Shown: positions 51,876 to 60,349 of the stretch, piece after piece
How positions within the stretch are numbered: position 1 is the stretch's first letter
Layout of the letters: each line of letters begins with the position of its first letter
From: Streptomyces tagetis
Lineage (GTDB): Bacteria > Actinomycetota > Actinomycetes > Streptomycetales > Streptomycetaceae
Reading direction: 5' to 3'
Assembly (NCBI RefSeq): GCF_018069565.1
Contig: NZ_JAGPNL010000005.1
Coordinates: 248,001-312,000, forward strand
DNA: 64,000 nt
Position numbers and translations under genes: made by a program
The notes under the pieces: model-generated
What the model saw: only the letters and a program-made list of their open reading frames with translations
Database searches by the model: none
What the model was told of the DNA's origin: nothing

Positions 51876-53188
51876 CAGCGGAGGAACCCTTCGTAATTGC
51901 GCTGCTGGAGCTGGCTCTCGATCTGCTTCACCGTTTCGAGACCGACACCCACGATGATCAGGATGCTCGTCCCGCCGAACGGGAAGTTCTGGTTTGCCCC
52001 GAAACCGGCCAACGCCATTGTCGGCACGAGAGCGATCAGACCCAGGTACAGCGAACCCGGCCAGGTGATCCGGTTGAGTACGTAGCTCAGGTACTCAGCG
52101 GTCGGTCGGCCAGCCCGGATGCCCGGGATGAAGCCACCATACTTCTTCATGTTGTCCGCGACTTCCTCGGGGTTGAACGAGATGGCCACGTAGAAGAAGG
52201 CGAAGAAAACGATCAAGAGGAAGTACATGATGATGTGCGGCGTCGCGGCCGTGTCGGCGAGATTCTTCGTGATCCAGGTCGCCCAGCCCGCTTGCGAGTT
52301 GGAGAACTGGACGATCAGCGCCGGAATGTAGAGCAGCGACGAGGCGAAGATGACGGGGATGACGCCCGCCTGGTTCACCTTGAGCGGGATGTAGGTGGAC
52401 GTGCCGCCGTAGGAACGGCGGCCGATCATGCGCTTCGCGTACTGGACCGGAATGCGGCGCTGGGCCTGCTCGACGAAGACCACGAGGCCGACCATGACCA
52501 GTCCGACGGCGATGACGGTGCCGAACTCGATCCAGCCGCCCGCCAGGTCACCCTGCTTCTTGATGGCCCACAGGGCGGAGGGGAAGGTCGCGGAGATCGA
52601 GATGAACATCAGGATCGACATGCCGTTGCCGATGCCGCGGTCGGTGATCAGCTCACCGAGCCACATCACGAGGGCCGTGCCGGCGGTCATGCAGATCACC
52701 ATCACGACGGTGGTGAAGATGGCGCGGTCCGGGACGATCTGGCCCGCGACGGTGCAGCCGGAGAAGAGCGCGCCGCTGCGGGCGGTGGCCACCAGGCCGG
52801 TGCCCTGGAGGATGGCGAGCGCGATGGTCAGGTAGCGGGTGTACTGCGTGATCTTCGCCGTACCCGCCTGGCCTTCCTTCTTCAGGGCTTCCAGGCGCGG
52901 GATGACGACGGTCAGGAGCTGCAGAATGATGCTGGCCGTGATGTACGGCATGATGCCGAGCGCGAAGACCGTGATCTGCAGCAGGGCGCCACCGCTGAAC
53001 ATGTTGACCAGACCGAAGAGGCCCTGGTTGCCGGACGCCTGGTCCACGCACTCCTGGACGCTTCTGTAGTCGACTCCGGGAATCGGAACGTGGGTACCGA
53101 GTCGGTACACCACGATGATGCCGAGCGTGAAGAGCAGCTTCTTGCGCAGGTCGGGCGTCTTGAACGCCCGGGCGAACGCGGTGAGCAC
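51875..53188 (-). CDS. secY: Protein translocase subunit SecY
   Basis: A 437-residue SecY with ten membrane helices, the channel of the Sec export system. Motifs: YRLGTHVPIPGVDY near the N-terminus, the plug and TM2 region, MIGRRSYGGTSTYIPLKVNQAGVIPVIFASSL (in parts), and the late GTSILIIVGVGLETVKQIESQL. The GTG at 53188 follows AGGAGG. It starts a new unit after the rplO hairpin, co-transcribed with adk and map. Confidence 0.98.
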   Translation of the reverse strand: MLTAFARAFKTPDLRKKLLFTLGIIVVYRLGTHVPIPGVDYRSVQECVDQASGNQGLFGLVNMFSGGALLQITVFALGIMPYITASIILQLLTVVIPRLEALKKEGQAGTAKITQYTRYLTIALAILQGTGLVATARSGALFSGCTVAGQIVPDRAIFTTVVMVICMTAGTALVMWLGELITDRGIGNGMSILMFISISATFPSALWAIKKQGDLAGGWIEFGTVIAVGLVMVGLVVFVEQAQRRIPVQYAKRMIGRRSYGGTSTYIPLKVNQAGVIPVIFASSLLYIPALIVQFSNSQAGWATWITKNLADTAATPHIIMYFLLIVFFAFFYVAISFNPEEVADNMKKYGGFIPGIRAGRPTAEYLSYVLNRITWPGSLYLGLIALVPTMALAGFGANQNFPFGGTSILIIVGVGLETVKQIESQLQQRNYEGFLR

Positions 53189-53361
53189 GGTGCCTCCTGC
53201 GACCCCCGCGCTTCTGCGTCAAGGGTGACGGTCTTGAGGTTCGACTGACGACGTATTGCGTAACGGACAACTGCCGCTCAGGGTGCCCCAGGTACGGCAC
53301 CCCACGGAAGTGGGCAGTGCAGGCCACTTTACCGGCGTGGGCACCGCCCTTGGAACGACCA

Positions 53362-53395
53362 ACCGGGGATACCCCTTTTGTGGGGTATCCCCGGT
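53362..53395 (-). terminator. Hairpin between rplO and secY
   Basis: ACCGGGGATACCCC (53362-53375) and GGGGTATCCCCGGT (53382-53395) form a perfect 14-bp stem with a 6-base loop, 33 bases past the rplO stop. It splits the spc-type operon from secY. The 239-base gap 53189-53427 should also hold a secY promoter, which was not located. Confidence 0.85.
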
Positions 53396-53427
53396 CGGGA
53401 TGGCTCACGTCATCGAGGCGCCTGGGT

Positions 53428-53883
53428 TCAGACGAGCTCGGTGACGGTGCCGCCGGCGGCGGTGATCTTCTCCTTGGCGGAGCCGGAGACGGAGTCCACC
53501 GTCACCTGGAGCGCCACGGAGATCTCGCCCTGGCCGAGGACCTTGACGAGGCTGTTCTTGCGCACCGCACCCTTGGCCACGAGCCCCTCGACGGTGACTT
53601 CGCCACCGTCGGGGTAGAGCGCGGCCAGCCGGTCCAGGTTCACGACCTGGTACTCGGTCTTGAACGGGTTCTTGAAGCCCTTCAGCTTCGGGAGGCGCAT
53701 GTGGAGGGGCATCTGCCCACCCTCGAAGCGCTCCGGAACCTGGTAACGGGCCTTGGTGCCCTTGGTACCACGACCGGCCGTCTTACCCTTCGACGCCTCA
53801 CCACGACCGACGCGGGTCTTGGCGGTCTTGGCGCCCGGGGCGGGACGGAGGTTGTGGATCTTGAGCGGGTTCTGCTCCGCCAT
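53428..53883 (-). CDS. rplO: 50S ribosomal protein L15
   Basis: A 151-residue uL15 with the Gly/Arg-rich assembly segment (RPAPGAKTAKTRVGRGEASKG, GKTAGRGTKGTKAR) and FEGGQMPLHMRLPKLKGFKN. Last gene of the spc group before a terminator. Confidence 0.98.
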   Translation of the reverse strand: MAEQNPLKIHNLRPAPGAKTAKTRVGRGEASKGKTAGRGTKGTKARYQVPERFEGGQMPLHMRLPKLKGFKNPFKTEYQVVNLDRLAALYPDGGEVTVEGLVAKGAVRKNSLVKVLGQGEISVALQVTVDSVSGSAKEKITAAGGTVTELV

Positions 53884-53885
53884 GA

Positions 53886-54068
53886 TCAGTCGACCTCCTC
53901 GACCGTCACGAGGTGGCGGACGGTGTGCACCATGCCGCGGAACTCGGGACGATCCTCCTTGACGACCTGCGTGTTGATGCCCTTGAGACCAAGGGAACGC
54001 AGGGTGTCACGGTGGTTCTGCTTGCTGCCGATGTAGGACTTGACCTGCGTAATCTTGAGCTGCGCCAT
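53886..54068 (-). CDS. rpmD: 50S ribosomal protein L30
   Basis: A 60-residue uL30 (LKITQVKSYIGSKQNHRDTL, then NTQVVKEDRPEFRGMVHTVRHLV). It is in the standard place between rpsE and rplO, two bases from each. Confidence 0.98.
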   Translation of the reverse strand: MAQLKITQVKSYIGSKQNHRDTLRSLGLKGINTQVVKEDRPEFRGMVHTVRHLVTVEEVD

Positions 54069-54070
54069 GA

Positions 54071-54676
54071 TTACGCACCCGCCCCGGCACGTGCCCGCAG
54101 GAGGGCCGCGGGAGCGACGTCCTCAAGCGGCAGACCGCGGCGGGCCGCGATCTCCTCGGGACGCTGCAGGCCCTTGAGGGCCTCCACGGTCGCGTGCACG
54201 ATGTTGATCTGGTTGTCGGAGCCGAGCGACTTCGACAGCACGTCGTGGATACCGGCGCACTCCAGCACGGCGCGCACCGGACCACCGGCGATCACACCGG
54301 TACCGGGCGACGCGGGCTTGAGCAGCACGACGCCGGCAGCCTTCTCACCCTGGATGGGGTGCGGGATGGTGCCCTGGATGCGGGGGACCTTGAAGAAGTG
54401 CTTCTTGGCCTCCTCAACACCCTTGGCGATGGCGGCCGGCACCTCCTTGGCCTTGCCGTATCCGACACCGACAGTGCCGTCACCGTCGCCCACCACGACC
54501 AGCGCGGTGAAGCTGAAGCGACGACCACCCTTCACAACCTTGGCGACGCGGTTGATCGCGACGACGCGCTCGACGTAAGCGGTCTTCTCGGCGGCAGCCG
54601 CGCCGCCGTCACGGCCCTTCCGGTCCCGCCGCTCGCCGCCACCGGCACCGCTACCGCGGCGCTGGGGTCCAGCCAT
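54071..54676 (-). CDS. rpsE: 30S ribosomal protein S5
   Basis: A 201-residue uS5. A Gly/Arg-rich extension of about 30 residues (MAGPQRRGSGAGGGERRDR) precedes the core (YVERVVAINRVAKVVKGGRRFSF, VVGDGDGTVGVGYGKAKEVP; split). This core contains the loop where spectinomycin-resistance changes are known (VKGGRR); it appears wild type. Confidence 0.98.
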   Translation of the reverse strand: MAGPQRRGSGAGGGERRDRKGRDGGAAAAEKTAYVERVVAINRVAKVVKGGRRFSFTALVVVGDGDGTVGVGYGKAKEVPAAIAKGVEEAKKHFFKVPRIQGTIPHPIQGEKAAGVVLLKPASPGTGVIAGGPVRAVLECAGIHDVLSKSLGSDNQINIVHATVEALKGLQRPEEIAARRGLPLEDVAPAALLRARAGAGA

Positions 54677-54716
54677 GGAAATTACCTCTCTCTGTTTCCG
54701 CTAGCTACGGAACCGG

Positions 54717-55100
54717 TCAGAACTTCAAACCGGCTTCGCGGGCGGCGTCCGCCAGGGCGGCGATGCGCCCGGCGTACTGGTTGCCACCTCGGTCGAATAC
54801 GACGGCCTCGACACCGGCGGCCTTGGCGCGCTCGGCGACCAGGGCCCCGACCTGCTTGGCCTGCGAGGACTTGTCGCCCTCGCCGCTGCGGATCGAGGTG
54901 TCCAGGGTGGACGCCGACGCCACGGTGTGGCCCTTGAGGTCGTCGATCACCTGCGCCACGATGTGGCGGTTGGAGCGGGTCACGACGAGACGGGGGCGCT
55001 CCGCCGTACCCGCGACCTTCTTGCGGATCCGGATGTGACGGCGCTTGATCGCGGCGCGCTTGTAGGCGTCGCCCTTGAGGATCTTCTGCCCGTATGCCAT
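54717..55100 (-). CDS. rplR: 50S ribosomal protein L18
   Basis: A 127-residue uL18 that binds 5S rRNA (RRHIRIRKKVAGTAERPRLV, then AGVEAVVFDRGGNQYAGRI). Standard position between rplF and rpsE. Confidence 0.98.
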   Translation of the reverse strand: MAYGQKILKGDAYKRAAIKRRHIRIRKKVAGTAERPRLVVTRSNRHIVAQVIDDLKGHTVASASTLDTSIRSGEGDKSSQAKQVGALVAERAKAAGVEAVVFDRGGNQYAGRIAALADAAREAGLKF

Positions 55101-55103
55101 GGC

Positions 55104-55643
55104 TTACTTACCCGCCTTTCCGACCTTGCGGCGGATGACTTCGCCCTCGTACTTGACGCCCTTGGCCTTGTACGGGTCGGGCTTGCGGAGCTTGCGGATG
55201 TTGGCCGCGACCTCGCCGACCTTCTGCTTGTCGATGCCCTCGACCGAGAAACGGGTCGGGGACTCGACCTTGAAGGAGATGCCCTCGGGGGCCTCGACCA
55301 GGATCGGGTGGCTGTAGCCGAGGGAGAACTCCAGGTTCGAACCCTTGGCGAGCACGCGGTAACCGACACCGCTGATTTCGAGCTTCTTCACGTAACCCTG
55401 GGTCACGCCGGTGATCATGTTCGCCACCAGCGTGCGGGACAGGCCGTGAAGGGCCTTGCTCTGACGCTCGTCGTTGGGGCGGATGACGTTGAGCACGCCG
55501 TCCTCGCCCTTGGCGATGTCGATCGGCGCCACGACGGTGTGGGTCAGCGAGCCCTTGGGGCCCTTGACCGAGACCGTCCGGCCGTCGATGGTGACGTCCA
55601 CGCCGGCGGGAACCGCGATGGGGAGCTTGCCGATGCGCGACAT
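55104..55643 (-). CDS. rplF: 50S ribosomal protein L6
   Basis: A 179-residue uL6 (MSRIGKLPIAVPAGVDVTID, then GVGYRVLAKGSNLEFSLGYSHP, and KPDPYKAKGVKYEGEVIRRK; split). Full length, three bases from rplR. Confidence 0.98.
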   Translation of the reverse strand: MSRIGKLPIAVPAGVDVTIDGRTVSVKGPKGSLTHTVVAPIDIAKGEDGVLNVIRPNDERQSKALHGLSRTLVANMITGVTQGYVKKLEISGVGYRVLAKGSNLEFSLGYSHPILVEAPEGISFKVESPTRFSVEGIDKQKVGEVAANIRKLRKPDPYKAKGVKYEGEVIRRKVGKAGK

Positions 55644-55667
55644 AGCTGTTTCCTCCGTTCCCTTCCG

Positions 55668-56066
55668 TTACCAGACGTAGGCGAGGACTTCCCCACCCAC
55701 GCCCTTCTTGCCGGCCTGCTTGTCGGTGAGGAGCCCGTGCGACGTGGAGATGATCGCCACGCCGAGGCCGCCCAGCACCTTGGGCAGGTTGGTGGACTTC
55801 GCGTAGACCCGGAGACCGGGCTTGGAGATCCGCTTGATGCCCGCGATGGAGCGCTCGCGGTTCGGGCCGAACTTGAGCTCCAGGACGAGGTTCTTGCCGA
55901 CCTCGGCGTCCTCGACCTTCCAGCCCGTGATGAAGCCCTCCTGCTGGAGGATCTCCGCGATGTGAGACTTGATCTTGGACGCCGGCATCGTCACGGAATC
56001 GTGGTACGCCGAGTTCGCGTTCCGCAGACGCGTCAGCATGTCTGCGATCGGATCAGTCATGGTCAT
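55668..56066 (-). CDS. rpsH: 30S ribosomal protein S8
   Basis: A 132-residue uS8. The ATG ending at 56066 (MTMTDPIADMLTRLRNANSA) is chosen over an open upstream frame because it gives the family length. The end motif is GLGVAIISTSHGLLTD and VGGEVLAYVW. S8 binds 16S rRNA and in E. coli represses the spc operon. The 209-base gap to rpsN (56067-56275) contains no gene. Confidence 0.97.
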   Translation of the reverse strand: MTMTDPIADMLTRLRNANSAYHDSVTMPASKIKSHIAEILQQEGFITGWKVEDAEVGKNLVLELKFGPNRERSIAGIKRISKPGLRVYAKSTNLPKVLGGLGVAIISTSHGLLTDKQAGKKGVGGEVLAYVW

Positions 56067-56275
56067 GAATTGGCCTTCGGCCTCTCTCGCCGGGGTTTCC
56101 TGGTGCGCCATCCCTCTCCCCGATCCGAGACGGGACGGGTGCGGCGCGGTGGACCTACGGCGTAGTAAGTCGTACGGGCGGCAGACGCCCAACCCCACAA
56201 GCCTAAGGCATGTGGAGGCGGGCCCCTGCCGACCCAGATGCTTACCGAGAGCCTGAATAACCCGGAATTACCGGA

Positions 56276-56461
56276 TTACCAGGAGCTCTTGGTCACGCCC
56301 GGCAGCTCGCCACGGTGAGCCATCTCACGAAGGCACACGCGGCACAGGCCGAACTTGCGGTACACGGAGTGCGGACGACCACAGCGCTGGCAGCGGGTGT
56401 AGCCGCGCACTCCGAACTTGGGCTTGCGAGCAGCCTTCGCGATGAGAGCCTTCTTCGCCAT
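56276..56461 (-). CDS. rpsN: 30S ribosomal protein S14, type Z (zinc-binding)
   Basis: A 61-residue uS14, the short zinc-ribbon form, with CQRC and CRVC cysteine pairs. It starts MAKKALIAKAARKPKFGV and ends ELPGVTKSSW. It is in the usual place between rplE and rpsH. A zinc-free paralogue under Zur is expected elsewhere in such genomes. Confidence 0.98.
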   Translation of the reverse strand: MAKKALIAKAARKPKFGVRGYTRCQRCGRPHSVYRKFGLCRVCLREMAHRGELPGVTKSSW

Positions 56462-56466
56462 CTCGC

Positions 56467-57024
56467 TCACGCCTCCTTGAACGGGAAGCCGAGGTGACGC
56501 AGAAGGGCACGGCCCTCTTCGTCGTTGGTCGCCGTGGTCACCACGGTGATGTCCATACCCCGGACGCGGTCGATCTTGTCCTGGTCGATCTCGTGGAACA
56601 TGACCTGCTCCGTGAGACCGAAGGTGTAGTTGCCACGGCCGTCGAACTGCTTGGGGGACAGGCCGCGGAAGTCGCGGATGCGCGGCAGCGCGAGCGACAG
56701 GGTGCGGTCCAGGAACTCCCACATGCGGTCGCCACGGAGCGTGACGTGCGCGCCGATCGGCTGACCCTCGCGCAGCTTGAACTGCGCGATGGAACGCCGG
56801 GCCTTGGTGACGGCCGGCTTCTGACCGGTGATCGTGGTGAGGTCGCGGATGGCGCCCTCGATCAGCTTGGAGTCGCGGGCGGCGTCGCCCACACCCATGT
56901 TGACCACGATCTTCACGAGGCCGGGAACCTGCATGACGTTCTCGTAGGAGAACTCCTCACGCAGCTTGCCCGCGATCTCCTCGCGGTACTTCGTCTTGAG
57001 ACGCGGAGTGGTGGTGGTAGCCAT
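56467..57024 (-). CDS. rplE: 50S ribosomal protein L5
   Basis: A 185-residue uL5 that binds 5S rRNA and P-site tRNA (YENVMQVPGLVKIVVNMGVG, RDFRGLSPKQFDGRGNYTFG, GMDITVVTTATNDEE). The start overlaps the rplX stop by one base. Confidence 0.98.
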   Translation of the reverse strand: MATTTTPRLKTKYREEIAGKLREEFSYENVMQVPGLVKIVVNMGVGDAARDSKLIEGAIRDLTTITGQKPAVTKARRSIAQFKLREGQPIGAHVTLRGDRMWEFLDRTLSLALPRIRDFRGLSPKQFDGRGNYTFGLTEQVMFHEIDQDKIDRVRGMDITVVTTATNDEEGRALLRHLGFPFKEA

Positions 57025-57347
57025 CAGATGTCCTCACCCGTCCGCTTGGCAACGCGGATCTTGTTGCCCTCGTCGTCGAAGCGGTAACCGACGCGGGTGA
57101 CGACCTTGGCGCCGTCCTTCTCCACGACCAACTGGACGTTGGAGACGTGGATCGGGGCCTCGGTGGTCACGATGCCGCCGGCCTGCGAACCGCGAGCGGT
57201 CGGACCGGCCTTGGTGTGCTTCTTGACCCGGTTGACACCCTCGACCAGGACACGCTCGTCGCGCGGGTAAGCGGCAATGACCTTGCCCTGCTTGCCCTTG
57301 TCCTTGCCGGTGATGACCTGGACCAGGTCGCCCTTCTTGATCTTCAT
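57024..57347 (-). CDS. rplX: 50S ribosomal protein L24
   Basis: A 107-residue uL24 with a KOW motif (KIKKGDLVQVITGKDKGKQG). The ATG ending at 57347 is preferred. A GTG two codons earlier overlaps the rplN stop as GTGA and may be used by coupling. Confidence 0.97.
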   Translation of the reverse strand: MKIKKGDLVQVITGKDKGKQGKVIAAYPRDERVLVEGVNRVKKHTKAGPTARGSQAGGIVTTEAPIHVSNVQLVVEKDGAKVVTRVGYRFDDEGNKIRVAKRTGEDI

Positions 57348-57349
57348 GC

Positions 57350-57718
57350 TCACAGCACCTCCGGCGCGAGGGAGATGATCTTCATGAACTTCTTCTCGCG
57401 CAGCTCACGGCCGACCGGGCCGAAGATACGGGTGCCACGAGGGTCGCCGTCGTTCTTGAGAATGACGGCGGCGTTCTCGTCGAAGCGGATGTACGAGCCG
57501 TCGGGACGGCGGCGCTCCTTGACGGTGCGAACGATGACGGCCTTGACGACGTCACCCTTCTTCACGTTGCCACCGGGGATCGCGTCCTTGACGGTGGCGA
57601 CGATGACGTCACCGATACCCGCGTAGCGGCGACCGGAGCCACCGAGCACACGGATGCAGAGGATTTCCTTCGCACCCGTGTTGTCGGCGACACGCAGTCG
57701 CGACTCCTGCTGGATCAC
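57350..57718 (-). CDS. rplN: 50S ribosomal protein L14
   Basis: A 122-residue uL14 (MIQQESRLRVADNTGAKEIL, then RVLGGSGRRYAGIGDVIVATVK and DPRGTRIFGPVGRELREK; split). It follows rpsQ after a 187-base gap with strong hairpins, unusual within this operon. Confidence 0.98.
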   Translation of the reverse strand: MIQQESRLRVADNTGAKEILCIRVLGGSGRRYAGIGDVIVATVKDAIPGGNVKKGDVVKAVIVRTVKERRRPDGSYIRFDENAAVILKNDGDPRGTRIFGPVGRELREKKFMKIISLAPEVL

Positions 57719-57861
57719 GTCTATCTCCTGATTGTCTGCCGGTTCCCTCCGGCGGGTGAACCGGAGAGCCTGGCGGAACCGTCCTGCGGGTTGCTCCCGC
57801 AGGAATTACTGATGTCTTCGAGACCGGCGCCCGTGCCGGGGGCGGCTCACCCGCGGGTGGC

Positions 57862-57902
57862 CCGCCCCCGGCCGGGGGCGGAGGGGGCGCGCGGCCCCCT
57901 CC
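57862..57902 (-). other. Strong hairpins between rpsQ and rplN
   Basis: A 20-bp perfect palindrome lies at 57862-57881 (CCGCCCCCGG and its complement, no loop), overlapping a second hairpin, GGAGGGGGC (57880-57888) and GCCCCCTCC (57894-57902). These begin three bases after the rpsQ stop. They could be an attenuator, a processing site, or a terminator between S10-type and spc-type units. Confidence 0.65.
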
Positions 57903-57905
57903 GGA

Positions 57906-58190
57906 CTACTTCGCCTTCTCGAGGATCTCGACGACGCGCCAGCGCTTCGTCGCGGACAGCGGCCGGGTCTCCATGAGGAGGACACGGTCGCCGACACCCG
58001 CGGCGTTCTGCTCGTCGTGCGCCTTGAGCTTCTCCGTACGGCGGATGACCTTGCCGTACAGCGCGTGCTTGACACGGTCCTCGACGGCGACGACGACGGT
58101 CTTGTCCATCTTGTCGCTGACGACCAGACCCTCGCGGGTCTTGCGGAAACCGCGCACGGTCTTCTCTTCAGTCACATTGCTCTCGCTCAT
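57906..58190 (-). CDS. rpsQ: 30S ribosomal protein S17
   Basis: A 94-residue uS17 with an N-terminal extension (MSESNVTEEKTVRGFRKTR) and core MDKTVVVAVEDRVKHALYGK. The start overlaps the rpmC stop by one base. Last gene before the hairpin gap. Confidence 0.98.
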   Translation of the reverse strand: MSESNVTEEKTVRGFRKTREGLVVSDKMDKTVVVAVEDRVKHALYGKVIRRTEKLKAHDEQNAAGVGDRVLLMETRPLSATKRWRVVEILEKAK

Positions 58191-58414
58191 CAGGCGTTCT
58201 CCACCGTCTCGATGCCCAGCTCACGCTCGCGCATCAGGGTGTAGATCCGCGCGATGTCCTTGCGGACCGCCTTGAGACGGCCGTGGTTCTCGAGCTGACC
58301 CGTCGCCGCCTGGAAACGGAGGTTGAACAGCTCTTCCTTGGCCTCGCGGAGCTTCGCGAGAAGCTCCTCGTTGCCCAGTTCGCGCAGCTCGGACGCCTTG
58401 GTACCGGCCGACAT
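58190..58414 (-). CDS. rpmC: 50S ribosomal protein L29
   Basis: A 74-residue uL29 (ASELRELGNEELLAKLREAK, then NLRFQAATGQLENHGRLK). The ATG overlaps the rplP stop by one base (TGATG). Confidence 0.97.
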   Translation of the reverse strand: MSAGTKASELRELGNEELLAKLREAKEELFNLRFQAATGQLENHGRLKAVRKDIARIYTLMRERELGIETVENA

Positions 58415-58833
58415 CACGCTTCACCTGCCTCGCGCTTGACGATCCGGCACTTCATCGGCAGCTTGTGGGCCGCGCGGATCAGCGCCTCACGGGCGATCTT
58501 CTCGTTGGGGTACGACAGCTCGAACATCACGCGTCCGGGCTTGACGTTGGCGACCCACCACTCCGGAGAACCCTTACCGGAACCCATGCGGGTCTCGGCC
58601 GGCTTCTTCGTCAGGGGGCGGTCCGGGTAGATGTTGATCCAGACCTTGCCGCCACGCTTGATGTGACGGGTCATCGCGATACGAGCCGCCTCGATCTGGC
58701 GGTTCGTGACGTACGCGGGGGTCAGCGCCTGGATGCCGTACTCGCCGAACGCAACCTGCGTGCCACCCTTGGACATGCCGTTGCGCCGGGGGTGGTGCTG
58801 CTTGCGGTGCTTGACCCTACGGGGGATCAGCAT
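58414..58833 (-). CDS. rplP: 50S ribosomal protein L16
   Basis: A 139-residue uL16 (MLIPRRVKHRKQHHPRRNG, GEYGIQALTPAYVTNRQIE, GKGSPEWWVANVKPGRVMFE). Full length, five bases after rpsC. Confidence 0.98.
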   Translation of the reverse strand: MLIPRRVKHRKQHHPRRNGMSKGGTQVAFGEYGIQALTPAYVTNRQIEAARIAMTRHIKRGGKVWINIYPDRPLTKKPAETRMGSGKGSPEWWVANVKPGRVMFELSYPNEKIAREALIRAAHKLPMKCRIVKREAGEA

Positions 58834-58838
58834 GGTGG

Positions 58839-59663
58839 TCAGGCCTCCGTTCCGGTGCTCTCAGCCGGAGCGGCAGCCGCCGGGGCCTCGGCCTTGGGAG
58901 CCTCGGCGGCCGGAGCCTGCTGCTGCGGCTTGCGCCCGCGACGCTCGCCACCGCGGCCACGGGCCGGGCGGTCGTTGCCACCACGGGCCGGGCGGTTGCC
59001 GGCACGGGCGGCGGCGTTCTCGGCGCGGACCTCGGCGATGTTCTTGACGTCGCCCTTGTAGATCCAGACCTTCACACCGATACGGCCGAAGGTCGTCTTG
59101 GCCTCGAAGAAGCCGTAGTCCACGTTCGCGCGGAGCGTGTGCAGGGGCACACGGCCCTCGCGGTAGAACTCCGAGCGGGACATCTCGGCGCCGCCGAGAC
59201 GGCCACCGCACTGGATCTTGATGCCCTTGGCGCCGGCCTTCATGGCGGACTGCATGCTCTTGCGCATGGCCCGGCGGAAGGAGACGCGGGAGGAGAGCTG
59301 CTCGGCGACGGCCTGGGCCACGAGCTGCGCGTCCGTCTCGGGGTTCTTGACCTCGAGGATGTTGAGCTGGACCTGCTTGCCCGTGAGCTTCTCGAGGTCA
59401 CCGCGGATGCGGTCGGCCTCGGCGCCGCGGCGGCCGATGACGATGCCCGGACGCGCGGTGTGGATGTCCACGCGGACACGGTCACGGGTGCGCTCGATCT
59501 CCACCTTGGAGATGCCGGCGCGCTCCATGCCGGACGTCATCATCCGACGGATGGCGACGTCTTCCTTGACGTAGTCCTTGTACAGCTTGTCGGCGTACCA
59601 ACGCGACTTGAAGTCGGTCGTGACACCGAGCCGGAACCCGTGCGGGTTTACCTTCTGGCCCAT
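58839..59663 (-). CDS. rpsC: 30S ribosomal protein S3 with extended tail
   Basis: A 274-residue uS3 (E. coli 233). The KH domain is intact (GIVIGRRGAEADRIRGDLEK). The last 55 residues are a low-complexity tail: Arg/Gly-rich (ARAGNRPARGGNDRPARGRG), then Gln and Ala/Pro/Glu-rich. Such tails occur in actinobacterial S3. The start overlaps the rplV stop (TAATG). Confidence 0.98.
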   Translation of the reverse strand: MGQKVNPHGFRLGVTTDFKSRWYADKLYKDYVKEDVAIRRMMTSGMERAGISKVEIERTRDRVRVDIHTARPGIVIGRRGAEADRIRGDLEKLTGKQVQLNILEVKNPETDAQLVAQAVAEQLSSRVSFRRAMRKSMQSAMKAGAKGIKIQCGGRLGGAEMSRSEFYREGRVPLHTLRANVDYGFFEAKTTFGRIGVKVWIYKGDVKNIAEVRAENAAARAGNRPARGGNDRPARGRGGERRGRKPQQQAPAAEAPKAEAPAAAAPAESTGTEA

Positions 59664-60010
59664 TACCGGGTTCCTTCCTTGCTGCTGACGACCACGGTGA
59701 TGTGGCTGGTCCGCTTGCGGATCCGGTAGGCACGGCCCTGGGCGCGCGGCCGGAACCGCTTCAGGGTCGGGCCCTCGTCGACGAAGGCCTCGGAAATGAA
59801 GAGGCTGTCGACATCGGTGTGGTCGTAGTTGTGCGCGGCGTTGGCGATGGCGCTGTCCAGCACCTTGCCGACCGGCACGCTCGCGGCCTGCGGGGCGAAA
59901 CGCAGGACCGCCTGAGCCTCCGCGGCATCCATGCCGCGGATGAGGTCCACCACGCGGCGGGCCTTCATGGGCGTGACGCGGATGTACCGCGCCTGGGCCC
60001 TGGCTTCCAT
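59663..60010 (-). CDS. rplV: 50S ribosomal protein L22
   Basis: A 115-residue uL22 (MEARAQARYIRVTPMKARRV, then PTLKRFRPRAQGRAYRIRKR). The ATG at 60010 follows GAAGGGA and matches family length; an in-frame start at 60034 would add eight residues. The macrolide-contact loop sequence appears ordinary. Confidence 0.97.
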   Translation of the reverse strand: MEARAQARYIRVTPMKARRVVDLIRGMDAAEAQAVLRFAPQAASVPVGKVLDSAIANAAHNYDHTDVDSLFISEAFVDEGPTLKRFRPRAQGRAYRIRKRTSHITVVVSSKEGTR

Positions 60011-60055
60011 GGTTGTCCCTTCAGTGTCTGTCATGATCTTTCACACCCCGCTTGC

Positions 60056-60337
60056 TTAGCGGCGCTTCGACTTCCGGTCGTCCTTGACGTGACCCCGGAA
60101 GGTGCGCGTCGGCGAGAACTCGCCGAGCTTGTGGCCGACCATGGACTCGGTGACAAACACCGGGATGTGGGTCTTGCCGTTGTGCACCGCGATCGTGTGG
60201 CCGAGCATGGCCGGGACGATCATCGAGCGACGGGACCAGGTCTTGATGACGTTCTTGGTGCCGGCTTCGTTCTGCGTGTCCACCTTCTTGATCAGGTGGT
60301 CGTCGACGAAGGGCCCCTTCTTCAAGCTACGAGGCAT
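60056..60337 (-). CDS. rpsS: 30S ribosomal protein S19
   Basis: A 93-residue uS19 (MPRSLKKGPFVDDHLIKKVD, then IKTWSRRSMIVPAMLGHTIAVHNG and GHKLGEFSPTRTFRGH; split). Full length. Confidence 0.98.
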   Translation of the reverse strand: MPRSLKKGPFVDDHLIKKVDTQNEAGTKNVIKTWSRRSMIVPAMLGHTIAVHNGKTHIPVFVTESMVGHKLGEFSPTRTFRGHVKDDRKSKRR

Positions 60338-60349
60338 CTCAACCCGTCC

